Shown here piece by piece: positions 1 to 11,913 of a stretch of DNA of 64,000 nt. A model generated the notes under the pieces. It saw only the letters and a list, made by a program, of their open reading frames with translations. It was not told the origin of the DNA and made no database searches. The DNA comes from Pseudoneurospora amorphoporcata (Eukaryota; Ascomycota; Sordariomycetes; Sordariales; Sordariaceae). How positions within the stretch are numbered: the first letter of the stretch is position 1; every line of letters begins with the position of its first letter. The stretch is taken from the NCBI GenBank assembly GCA_033297205.1, contig MU859169.1:53520-117519 (forward strand), written 5' to 3'. The position numbers and the translations under genes were made by a program.

Positions 1-3000
1 CACAAGGACAAAATTTAATGAGAGAATTCAGTAGGGCATATACAAAGTAGGATCACGCTTTCATTATAGAACGAAGTGGATTAGTTATATATACCTAAGA
101 AGATTGATTAGAGGTCCCCAGCTAACAAACAAACCAATATTGGACTGTTGCACGTCTGATGTTTAAGAGGGCAACAAGCATCCTGGCGTATAAGCTTTTA
201 TCATCCCGCGGCTTGCTTTCTGCAACAGAGACTTTTCATGTTCTCGGTCTCTAGCCCATAATTGCTACTGTGCGGAGTGCCCCGTTACACAAACTTCATA
301 CAGGAGCCAGACGGCCGGGTCGCGGGGCTTAAAGGTCCCCGTACGGATTTCCATAATCATTGGTTCTCACAAAATCTCGAGATATCTGATGGGTTGGTGC
401 TGACAATAAGGGCCGTTTGGCTGCTCTAGCTGCTGCTCAGGGCTGGTGAGAATAGGCGTTTTTCCACTTTTGGGTGGGACATCACTGCCAGTACATTGAC
501 CGCAACCCAACAAGCCGAGCGATCTTCTGCCGCTGAACGAGGACGGCGGGGTTAGCGTTCACGAACCCGGGCTTTGTAGCACCCCCGCGCCTCCTCCATG
601 GCCTTGGGACATCGTCCCGTTTGTCCGTTCTTCCGAGCTTGGTATAAATGAGTATCATGAAATTTTCTGTACAATGGTACATGTTTTCTACACATAATCC
701 AACGGAAGACCGGGGAGGATATCACAAAAGAAACCCCATGGATTGTCGAATGCCGGACTGGAGGTGTTACTCGTCTGGGTCCGTTTCTAGCCCTGACGAG
801 TAGCGCTCCTCTGATCTCGCCAACGACATCGGGTAGAAATGTGCTCCAGCAGAGACGGTGAGAAAAAAAAACCCTAGCTTAAAATTGAATGAAATGCGGC
901 TTGTGTGAACAATGAGAGGACTTCTCTTTTGTTGCATCGTTCACCCGCAGTCAGCGCAACTTCGTATCGATGGATGGTGTCAAGGTCAGCGTGACCACCA
1001 TCACTTTGACGCCCCATCCCGCGCAATACGAAGCTGACGGCTTGCCTTTTTAGGGAATTGAGAAAGGGCGTGATCCAATCACAATATTAGGCAACTATTT
1101 GGTCCTACACAAACCCCTTCTTTCATGACATTGGTTGTTAATATTTCAATATGTATAATGCACGCTCAAAGACAACGAATGGACAAAAAGAAAGCATTAT
1201 CAGCTCTTCAAAATTTACACTAATACTATCGCTCGCGGAAGGGCTTCTTTCGACATGAGGGTGGCACGTATCTGGAAGGGCTTTCAGGAGGCGAAGAGTC
1301 CATGTTACACTACTAATGTTTTATTTTGTCAGCATTTTAAGCGCTAGAACTAAGCCAAGCACACGTTCGTTCACTTGCATCGTGAGGACGGATAGGGGTG
1401 CCGTGCGGCAGCGTTTTCGGCTTCACGGCGCTTTCGGCTCCACGGCGCTTTTCGCTTTGACCTTGCCTTGTCGTAAACCAAATTCCAGGCTCTGCAGATA
1501 CTTCGAAACATTTGTTGGTTCGTTGGTGTCGCGAAGAAGGCGTCCCGAAAGGCGGTTACCAACTTCCTCTGCAGTTGTTACACCCGGGCCCGGGCCGATA
1601 GACTGAAGGTTTCCGCAGTAAACACCTACAGTACTCTGGCCACCTGGGATGGGGTTGGACAAGGCGATGGCTTTGACCAGCGATCAAACTGACTGAAGAA
1701 GATCTTTGGTACTGTAATATCGACCCCGTGGGGATTGTGTGAGGTCTTGACCATCTCGCACGGCTGGAGATGTTGGAATATCTGGGGATCGCCACCAAGA
1801 GTTGATCCATCTCATCCATCCAAGAATTTCAACCACACAACGAAAATCTTAAGAGCAATACTATACAAAACACGCCGAGCGAGCGGTCATCTCAAAAAAA
1901 TTCGACCGCCGCATATGGACGTGACATCTATCAAAAGGAGTGGAGAATGATAAAAAAGGATATCGGCGCTCCGTTCAACGCACTGGGGTCTCCGTGGACT
2001 TTCCCCGGTCCCCGGCGGTTTTACACAGTCAAGCCGGGGGAAAACGTGGGTATCACGGCTGCGTGACGGGGGTTCATGGAGTTCATCGATTATGGATTAC
2101 AGGGTCCAAAGTCCAGTGCCTTACAGTGGGGACGCAAAGCGAGATTGACGCTCCGGACGGCCTCATTCGATGAAAAATCACCGAAAATGAGGTGACCCCG
2201 CCTGTCGTGAAGGACTGGGCTCAAATTATCGTAAATTGAGGAAGGGAGGGGGACACACCGGATATGGGACCTCATGCCATCCATCTTGTTGTTCACCGTT
2301 CAGAGGGGAAGAAATGACTGATATTGAAATAAAAGGGGGAGTGTCTTGCGTGAATCACGGAACTCATCAGTGCTCATCGACAGTAGCTCGAGGAGGAACC
2401 AACGCTATGGACCCGGGATGGACGTGCCCCGCGTTATCCCGACATCCATGACGGAGAATATCATGCCCGGCTCTGCTTGTTGATGCACATATTCTTTATG
2501 CACATTTGTGTCGAAGCCACATTTTTGCACTTTGGGAGACCGCCTCCGGAAAGACACAAACTGTCATGGAAGTTAATCGGAAATTGAAGTCAACGGGCAT
2601 TCCCGAGGATATCACGGATCGTGGGGTGAGTGTGGACCCGGGCTGTGCTCACTCACTCTTTGCGCCCCGGCAATGATTCCCAGCCGCAGCTGGAGCTCAA
2701 GTCCGGCCGAGCACTCCGTCGCCGGAAGACCACCGGAGCTTTTCACAAGCTCTTTTAATCAAATCAAGAGTATCTGTTGAGTGAGGGCAGTCGGCGCCAG
2801 CATTTGAGCGCGGTGCAGCCGCTCAATCCACCGCCGGACTTAATTTCAACGTCTCCCCAAGACTAGAGTCAGACCACAGTAGTTCACGATGGCAAGCAAT
2901 TGAGAGATGAAATGAATTGATGCGTCCCGTGGCCTAAGCATTGATTTCCGTCACATATTGATCGATGAAGGGAGAGGCATGCATACAGTGGGGTGTTCCG

Positions 3001-4268
3001 TGAAATTCCAGAAGCGCACCGTGTCATTCACCGGCGGCGGGGATTCCACTCTGGAGTCGGGAGAGAGCGGAGCGCAGATCGCCCAAAGCGAAGCCACTGA
3101 CTGCACTTGTGGCAGATCATCAGACGAAACAAACAGGCAATTGGAACGGAACTGCCTGTGAGAAGCTGAGCCAGCCAAACAACCCACTCGGAAGTTTCTC
3201 TTCACCTTGAAACAAAGTCATGCCAACGGCACGGCATTGCTTCAACAACCCGTATCAAGATGTACATATCGTCATTGTCGTTTCAAAACTGTCCTTTGCC
3301 GTGCCGTTCGTAACCTGTTAACCTGTTCCTGGATTGCAACCCCTCATCCAATCTCTCTTGCGCTTTGGTCTAGAACGAAACTAGGCCACTTGGGGTTCCC
3401 ACTACCATCCCGGTTCAGAGCTGCATCCCAACAGGCACAGCGGAGGCGTTCTTGCGCATTTTGGTGGTTTGCATTCCAGACCGGTTTCAGAAGCTCTTCA
3501 CAACTCTCTCTTGTTGGGTTTTGTTCAACAGCTCCCGTCACTGTTGCTGAGATGATGTTTTCCATACTTTCCTGATAATGACTGTTGAAACATCTGTCGT
3601 CGGCCTCATCCTCCACGTTTCTGTCCCTGTCCTGCATATTGACATGTCCAGCTACTGCATGACCTAAACAAGTACCTGTAAATCGGCGCTTGGCATCGAC
3701 CCTGCCTGCTTCCCGCCGTCTCCAGTGTTCCCTGGCACCTGACGCAAGCACTAAGAGAAGACGCCCGGCAGCTTGTCAGGGCAGGGACCATCACGCTGGA
3801 ACGGTCCGCTCTGCAGAACCGAACATCAAAGACTTTTTCCAGGGCGACAATTGCAAGCTGGGCTGTGTGAGCTTTCATGGCCACGCGCTGGCGCGGTAAA
3901 GTGTTGGAGAGGAGGGAGGGTACCTGGGAGAGGAGAGTGGAATCGAGGGATCTGGATTGAAAAAGGGACCGAAAAACACAAAAACGAGCGGGCTGGGCGA
4001 GGTTAGCGCGCAAGCTGATTGCCAATTCCAGGTTCAGGTCGTCGGGTTTCTCTTCCTTGGCTCTGGGAAACAGCCAACAAGACGGCCGCATATCATTGGT
4101 CTAATTGGGTGCCTGAAAGAGCGCCTGCCCTTCTGGCCTTCCCGTCTCCTGAGAAACACCGTCAACTCTGCTTTTAGGCCTGCCAGGGCAGCCCAGTATT
4201 CCAACCTCGTCGGTTCCGCATTGCAAACAATTGGAACTGGGACGAGCCGCCTCTCGTTCACAAGATTT
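1..4268. other. Intergenic region, no supported gene
   Basis: This stretch holds only short overlapping open frames on both strands, with no recognisable domain, no consistent splice structure and no long ATG-initiated frame. Base composition is ordinary and there is no obvious RIP-type AT enrichment. The only structured item I see is a 35-bp inverted-end sequence at 768-802, listed separately. The right part (about 3900-4268) is presumably promoter and 5' leader of the chitin synthase gene. The upstream gene, if any, lies outside the window. Confidence 0.6.
768..802. repeat. 35-bp TA-flanked inverted-end sequence, possible MITE relic
   Basis: The sequence starts TACTCGTC and ends GACGAGTA, a perfect 8-bp inverted repeat. 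The right nine bases, TGACGAGTA, are identical to the right terminus of the inverted-repeat element at 58876-59371, and the interior (GGGTCCGTTT) resembles that element's GGGTCGGTTT next to the same end. It may be a copy with an extreme internal deletion. At this length chance cannot be excluded. Confidence 0.35.
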
Positions 4269-4325
4269 GTAAGTAGATTTTCTTCATAACTCATCTTCTA
4301 TTCAATATGCTACTATTTGGTACAG
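4269..4325 (+). other. Candidate 5' UTR intron of chs-4
   Basis: A GTAAGT donor at 4269 and a TACAG acceptor ending at 4325 bound a 57-bp interval with a branch-like ATAACTC, about 200 bp before the chitin synthase ATG. Size and donor match the coding introns in this window. RNA evidence is needed to confirm it, and the branch site is weaker than in the coding introns. Confidence 0.45.
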
Positions 4326-4531
4326 CCTGATTCGTGCAAAAAGACAATCCTCACTTCGTCTCTCTTGGCGGAGACTTCGTCTCGCCATTCCCTGCGCCGA
4401 CCGACTGCTTCCCAGTTGCGACGCGACAAGTGACGTTGGCTCTCCCACGTCTCTACCAAACATACCAGCGATTCTTCGGTCTTCCATCAGATTCTGGGCT
4501 CGCTAACCGTCCCGCTTCATATAGTAGCATC

Positions 4532-7500
4532 ATGTCTCTTCCTCCGAGGCCGGGGGCGTCGCCTTCGTATGAGGAGCGACGCAGCTACCGGCAAAGCGGT
4601 TCGCGCCGCAGTCGACCACCACCCGCCGATGTCGAGGCCGGATATGCCCCACGACCAAGCCAGCGACAACGTGTACCATCGGTATCTTCATTTCCAGAAA
4701 CCCTCCCGTCTCCGAACCCCAATGTCGAAAGGGACCATTTGTCGCCGTCCCCCGAGCCCGGACATGCATCCGGCGTGCCTCAGCGGAAGAGGAGTTTGAT
4801 TCGACCGGAACGCAACAGGATTGGAAAAGACCATCCCAACTATCACTACCGAAAACATGCGGCCAACATGAACACCCTGCCGTCTTCAACCGGAAACGAC
4901 CCGATATACGAGGATCTGGAAGGAGTGACGGACGACGTATCGGGAACTGGCTCGAGGAACGACGAAGATATTTCCGAGGAGTCCCCCCCAAGGAGAAACC
5001 ACTCAACGAAAACCCGGGTTATCGAAACTGAAAAGTCCGGCGATGAGAGACGACGTCGGCGGAAATCGGATACCATGAGACATGGCAAGATCGTCAAGGA
5101 TTCAAAGGGAAAGCGCGCAAAGCCCGGAGGACTTCCACCCCCGAGCTTTTGGAACGTCTACTGCGGATTCGTCACCTTCTGGTGCCCTGGCTTTGTCCTC
5201 AAGTGTTTCGGCATGCCCGAAAAGGCTCAACAGAGGGCGTGGAGAGAGAAGATGGGTCTGATCAGCATTATTCTGCTCATCATGGGCTTTGTCGGTTTCA
5301 TCACTTTCGGCTTTACCCAGGTGGTTTGCGGTACACCTCCGCTCCGGTTGCGCATCAATGAGGTTGGGCCTGGATACATGATCTTCCACGGATCCGCATA
5401 TGATCTCACCAAATCTCACCATCCTCCGGCTGAGGGTATCCCTCGCCGCCTGGACGGTTTGGGTGCCAACATTATCTATGACTTGCCTACGCGTTACGGT
5501 GGACAGGACGGCAGTTTCCTGTTCCAGAACGTCAACGGCAAGTGCAAGGGTCTTATCACCAAGCAAGAGAAGTCCGATGTGCCAAGCGATAAGAGCGGCA
5601 ATCTGGCGTGGTACTTCCCTTGTACCACGTTCAACCAAGATGGTTCATCCAAGCCTAACACCACGATACCTTACTACCTGGGCTATGCCTGCCACACAAC
5701 CCAAACCGCCAGAGACTCTTTCTATCTAGGCCTTAAGGACGCCGCCGATGTCTACTTTACGTGGGACGATATCAAGAACAGCTCTCGAAACCTAGTTGTT
5801 TACTCTGGCCATGTTCTCGACCTCGATCTGCTTCACTGGTTCAACGACACTCAAGTCACGATTCCCAACCGCTTCAAGGAGTTGAGGGATAAGAACACTG
5901 CTGGCAACCAGGCTATTCGCGGACGCGATATTACCCATGCCTTCCAGTCGAGCAAAGACAAGCAGATTGCCGAGTGTTTCGAGGAGATCATCAAGGTCGG
6001 TTCGGTGGATACCGAGACAGTCGGCTGCATTGCATCCAAGGTCGTTCTCTACGTGTCCCTCGTCCTTATTCTTGCAGTCGTCCTCGCCAGATTCGTTCTG
6101 GCCTTGATCTTCCAATGGTTCATCAGCAAGACGTATGCGGCTGCTAAGACCTCCCAGACGTCTGACCAGCGGAAGCGAAACCGCCAGATTGAAGACTGGA
6201 CTGAAGACATTTACAGGGCTCCCCCAAGGTTCCCAGGAGACATTGGTAGTAGTGTCGCTGGAAGCTCAGATCGCCAAAGCAAGCGCAGCAGTGCTTTCTT
6301 GCCCACCCACTCTCGTTTCTCTACCGTCTACGGCAATGAGCGCGGCAATAGGAAGTCCGGACTTCCAACAACTATGGCAAGCCAGAACGCCGCTGGCCAA
6401 CTGCTCCATCCAGGAGCGATGTACGGCCAAGGGAACGAGAGTCGATCAGAATTCCTCAAATCCGACCCTTACGCATCAAGCAGCAGTCCCGCAGATGGCC
6501 CAGGTCCTGCCGGTTTCATTCACGAAGCTGTCGTTCCTCAACCGCCTTCCGACTGGATGCCGTTCGGCTTCCCGCTGGCTCATACCATCTGCCTTGTCAC
6601 AGCTTACTCCGAGGGTGAGATGGGTGTTCGTACCACTCTGGACTCGATTGCTATGACGGACTACCCCAACAGTCACAAGGTCATCCTCGTTATTTGCGAT
6701 GGTATGATCAAGGGCCACGGAGAGACACAGTCGACCCCCGATATCATTCTCAGCATGATGAAGGACCACACGATTCACCCCGACGATGTTGAGCCATTCT
6801 CTTATGTTGCGGTTGCAACTGGTTCCAAGCGCCATAACATGGCCAAGGTCTACGCCGGCTTCTACGATTATGGCACTAACTCTGCCATTCCTCTGGAGAA
6901 GCAACAGCGTGTTCCTATGATGTGCGTGGTGAAGTGCGGTACTCCTGCTGAAGCCTCCAAGTCGAAGCCTGGAAACCGTGGCAAGCGTGACAGTCAGATC
7001 ATTCTCATGTCCTTCCTCCAGAAGGTGATGTTCGACGAGCGTATGACCGAGTTGGAGTATGAGATGTTCAATGGCATGTGGAAGATCACGGGCATTTCTC
7101 CCGACTTCTACGAAATCGTGCTCATGGTTGACGCCGATACCAAGGTCTTCCCCGACAGTCTCACGCACATGATCTCAGCGATGGTCAAGGATCCTGAAAT
7201 CATGGGTCTTTGTGGCGAGACCAAGATTGCCAACAAGCGAGCAAGCTGGGTTTCCGCCATCCAGGTGTTTGAATACTTCGTCTCTCATCATCTCGCCAAG
7301 GCTTTCGAGTCCGTCTTTGGTGGTGTCACCTGTCTTCCCGGATGTTTCTGCATGTACCGCATCAAGGCGCCCAAGGGCGGCCAGAACTACTGGGTCCCTA
7401 TCCTGGCCAACCCCGACGTCGTCGAACATTACTCTGAGAACGTTGTCGATACCCTGCACAAGAAGAACCTCTTGCTCCTTGGTGAGGATCGTTACCTCAG

Positions 7501-8296
7501 TACACTCATGCTGCGCACGTTCCCCAAGCGTAAGCAGGTGTTTGTGCCCCAGGCCGTTTGCAAGACCACCGTCCCCGAGGAGTTCATGGTGTTGCTCTCG
7601 CAGCGCCGCAGATGGATCAACTCGACGATTCACAACCTGATGGAGCTTGTTCTCGTGCGCGATCTTTGCGGTACCTTCTGTTTCAGTATGCAGTTCGTTG
7701 TCGGTATCGAGTTGGTTGGTACCCTCGTGTTGCCTGCCGCCATCGGCTTTACTTTCTATGTTGGTGAGTAGCCACCGCCCCTGATTTTTTTTACTTCCCT
7801 TTTTGGACGACTAAGTACAAACATGTGATAAATAGTCATCATCTCGATCATCCACTCCCCGCCACAAATTATCCCGCTCGTCCTCCTTGGTCTCATCCTC
7901 GGTCTCCCAGCCGTCCTCGTCGTTGTCACCGCCCACAGCTGGTCCTACGTCGTCTGGATGTTCATCTACCTGCTCTCCCTGCCCGTGTGGAACTTTATTC
8001 TGCCCACATACGCCTTCTGGAAGTTCGACGACTTCTCGTGGGGCGAGACGCGCAAGACGGCCGGCGAAAAGGCAAGCAAGGGTGGCCACGGCGAAGCCGA
8101 GGGAGAGTTTGATAGCAGCATGATCACCATGAAGCGCTGGGCCGAGTTTGAGCGCGACAGGCGCGTCCGGAGCACATACTGGGCTGGCTCGAGGGACAAC
8201 GTCATGTCCGGAGTAGGGGGCAGTAATGGCTGGAGCAGTCAGCCCAGGGGCCACGAGCAGGGGAGACACTTTGATGACTACTTTTCGGATGCTTAA
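4532..8296 (+). CDS. chs-4: Class IV chitin synthase
   Basis: This membrane enzyme polymerises UDP-N-acetylglucosamine into chitin for the cell wall and septa. Two coding exons, 4532-7763 and 7836-8296, give 1230 residues; the 72-bp intron has a GTGAGT donor and TAG acceptor. The frame is open upstream to 4334 but has no earlier ATG, so the ATG at 4532 is chosen. In order: a hydrophilic, charged N-terminal 240 residues; a membrane segment near 242-265; a lumenal or extracellular region starting with a cytochrome b5-like stretch (near 275-300); a second membrane segment near 504-530; then the GT2 catalytic domain. Catalytic marks are DAD at 867-869, GEDR at 984-987 and QRRRW at 1024-1028. The C-terminal exon carries the last hydrophobic helices and a polar tail. 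There is no myosin motor domain, which excludes classes V and VII; the b5-like segment and length fit class IV. The match to N. crassa CHS-4 is from memory. Confidence 0.95.
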
Positions 8297-11200
8297 GTTT
8301 TGATGTGGTGTTATTGTGTTGTGTTGGAGTTGTGGTTAAAGTACTAAGAACTTTGTCAGGAGGTTCGGTGATTGTTGGAAAAAGAAGGAATGGGATGAAG
8401 TATTGAACCACCAGCCCTCTGTTTCTTTTCATATTCATCATCATGGACAAGGCGAATAAGGTATTAATGTGGCAGTTTGGTGGTTCGTTGATGGGTTTTG
8501 GCAGGCGGGTTTTGTTAATAGGGTTAAACTCTTAGACATCATTGTTATGTGGAAAAGAATACTTCCTTTTTTGGTCTGCCTTTTTTTTTTTTTTTATTCC
8601 TCTCTCCCCTCGATCATCCATCGAGTTGGTCGGCAGTCTAGTCACAATAAATCACCTCCGAACATCGCCGCATTGCACCGCACCTCAGAGCAGCCAAAGC
8701 AAGCACGAGCACAGAAAAGCGCCACTGTACACAAACCAACATGTACGTTTTCCATAATACATGTAGCTATCCGAAGGCAGACAGGGGCAAGTACAACGTA
8801 CGGCAAGTGGTAGGTCAGGCTACATAGCCAAGCGAACAATGGCCCCATTCTTTTTTCCCCTTGAAATCGGATCCCGGATTGCGCGATTACAGGATGGGTG
8901 GTGGACTGTGAAGTTCGATCGTATGGTGCAGACATCTAACAATATCATCTGCCTTTCTTTGCAGCCGCGTTTTTGGACGGCAAGATTCAAAGCGGATGAG
9001 AATCTCTCTCATGATGGTGGATAGTCGATGATAACTCACATCTAGGAGGAAGTGAGGGATAACAGAAGGGTGTCGACCGTCTTTGTCAGGTCAGATATCT
9101 TTGGCTAGTCAACCGTGGAGGGGTGTAAGGATGGAGGAAGGTGATTATGTACGAAGGGGATGGATGAATCAACTGTCTGACTGACGCCAGTTCTTGTGTG
9201 ACCTGTGCCGAGTGAAGCTGGTTATGGCAGGCAACATGATGTATAAAACCCAGGTAATAATGTGGGGGGGGACGGGGGTATAAAAGCGAGGATGAAGGTG
9301 AGGGGCCAAGTTGGAAGAGTGGTAAGCGGATGCGGATAGTAAGTAGTAGGTATATAGAGGCACAGAGGGTTATATTTCAGAGAGACGATACAGACCGGGA
9401 AAAGAATATGGACCGGCGAAGGTAAGCAGGGCGAGCTTCAATGGTCTTTTAAGGCGATGTATCACATTCATGACTCTTTTATCCGGTTGAGGTATAGGAT
9501 CGAAAGCTGAGATGTCCTTAATGTGAAAAGCCATTATTGGTAAGTTATGAGGTATTTCCCGCCGAGCTTGGCGATGCTGGGAATATCATATTTCATGTGC
9601 CGAGGCCTTCCGTCGTTGTGAGATTCCAAGAATTCGCAGTGTCTCTTCCATATTCTTTGGTCGTGTGCGTGGGGATGCCCCCCCCGCGCGTGGTAATTCT
9701 TTTGCATGCCCTCGCCTACATGATCTAATCTTCAGCCAGTGAGATATATACCTGTGCCGAGCGGCAAAGGGCAGCCTGATGGGGTAGCAGACGGCTCGTC
9801 GCTAGGTGCGGCTGTTGAAGTAATCCCAGCGTGGAAGTGTCTCGCATGGTTGAAAAGAGCCGGGGAGAGAGAGGACGGCCGAGGATGATGTGGTGACTGA
9901 CTTTGGCAGTGAAGCGAGCGACCTGCCAACCGACCTGCCAACCTACCTTACCCTTCGCCCTCTCTGTTCCCCACACTCACCAAGTCTCCCGTGCTTCCGT
10001 TTTCCATAAATCCGGAACTTGTCTGGTGTGCTTGTCTGGATGGTACCATGGTGGTGTTGTATCGAGCGAGGGAACGGACGGTGCACAGACCCAGACGCTG
10101 AAGCCATTTGAGGATTCATTCCGATGCAGCAGGTGGGTTCCCAGTATCGCTTACACCTGCCACTGTTAGTGATAGCTGTGCTTAAAGGTGTTCCTTCTTA
10201 ATAGTGCAATAATAGAGAATACAGGACGGGCGGGCTACAAGGATGACGGGATCTTTGTCAACTGACTTCATCCTGGGACGGTTCCGTTATCCCGCCCGCC
10301 CCGCGAGCCCGCATTCAGTTCTCACAAGCTGCTGCTGTCATGTATACTTTGCATCGCATATTCGCATTGGATGATCCAACTGCACCCCAACTGCACCATT
10401 GCAGATGCTTTCCATTTGTTGAAGAAACGAGAGCCGAACCCGAATCAGACCTCCCGCTTGCCGCCACGCTACCTTTTTTTTTTTTTTTTTTTTTTTTCTC
10501 CCACTCTCTCCCGGTTTAGTCATGTTCAGTCAAGACGACACTGACTCCCAAGACTCATGCGTACCTTTTTCATTCAAAGTTCACAAGGACCTTCCTGAGA
10601 TGAGATGAGTCGGTTGGCTCTCTCTCAAGTCGGAATGGCAGCTGCATCTATCTCGGGTTCATGTTCTCGGTGTCAGTGGACAACAGTTTGCTTGTCAAGT
10701 GGAAGTGAGAGACACTGGTTGTTTCGCACTGTGAGGATTTTATGACACACCTCATCAGCTGGGAAAGCTGCGGTCGCTGTGGTGAGGTGGCTGCTCGGCA
10801 GGCCTGTCTGGTCTCTTCGGTTTCTCTTCAGGCTCCAACTCGGTTGGGGGTCAGGTTGGGATTCTCTATAGCATCGGATCCTTAACACCTCTTCTCCCAT
10901 CTAGGTACAGGCATCAACCGGCTACTTGAAGACACAACTATCACTGCCGTCAATCACTATTGAGATGGCTTCAAGTAGCCGTCGATAAGCGCCCTATCCG
11001 CTCGCAAAAGCGCAGTGACATCTAGAACATGAATACGAGTCGATCGGAAACTAGAGAAGGCCTGTGAACAGTGGGTCCCGTCCCAAGTCTACCTTGGTTA
11101 TTCGAGTCCAATCAAACATCAGACCTGGCCCGTCTCTCTTCCCCGACTTGGGGTCCTTGATGAGCTTACCAGAGAGCCGGCGCCCGCTCGTCAGCATCCC

Positions 11201-11913
11201 AAAGCAGGGTAACCAAGGTTCAAGACGTCCAGTTGCGCATTGTGCAGTGGCATTCGCTCAGCGAAAAGGCAAGCCGGCCAAGATCGCTCCCGTCGGTTTG
11301 GGCCGTCGTTGGTCGGCCACTGAGGGCACTGCAGCACCACCTCCACTGTCTGCTCTTAGTAACCACCTGTACACCACCGCCTTCCTTTCTGAACCGCCCG
11401 CACACTGGCTGCTTGCCCAACAAAGAAACAAAGTCCGACAAGTAAGATGGGCGTGACTCTTCCATGAACCGAACGAGCACTGGGACAGACGCTTTTTGGA
11501 AATTCCATCTAGCGGGCTTCAGTCGGCTTACAGAAACGAAAGTTTAGACGACAACCCAGTTTCCATCCCATCGAATCCCCGTTCGTCGCTCCGAGAGGCA
11601 CGGGACTTGACGAGCCCAGCCGTCACCCTTCTGCCCCCGATCCGGGCCCAACCAGCCGAGCCAACCTTCGTTCGACTTGCCAGTGACGGGAGCTGCACTC
11701 TCTGATTACCAGCCAAACAGCGGCTGAAGCTGAACTGGCATGCAGAGTAAAAGTGCGCGACTTCCATGACTTCGACGCACCCGGCCAATCCACTGTGCTA
11801 GTGCGCCTGCCCCTCAGTCGCGACCACGCCCGATGCGCCCCATATATTGACGACCTGTCCATTATACACAACTCTATCTGAAGGACTCCCGCCTTACCCA
11901 CCAAGCTGTCGCT
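8297..11913. other. Intergenic region with 3' UTR, poly-T tracts and a hairpin
   Basis: About 3.6 kb with no convincing gene. It contains T tracts at 8581-8595 and 10474-10497 and a 13-bp perfect inverted repeat at 10919-10981. The right 1 kb is likely promoter and leader of the downstream WD40 gene. Open frames here are short and lack domains. Confidence 0.6.
10919..10981. repeat. 13-bp perfect inverted repeat (hairpin)
   Basis: CGGCTACTTGAAG at 10919-10931 is exactly reversed as CTTCAAGTAGCCG at 10969-10981, around a 37-bp loop. It lies about 930 bp before the WD40 start codon. It is not flanked by TA, so it differs from the MITE-like elements elsewhere in the window. It could be an operator, an RNA hairpin or a small transposon footprint. 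Confidence 0.6.

Noticed and set aside
3344..4091. Overlapping minus-strand frames of 135 and 161 codons before chs-4
   Set aside because: No domains, mutually overlapping frames, and located in the presumed chs-4 promoter.
4334..4531. Extension of chs-4 by 66 codons to a GTG
   Set aside because: No ATG exists in that extension and it crosses likely leader sequence next to a 5' UTR intron; the ATG at 4532 fits the family.
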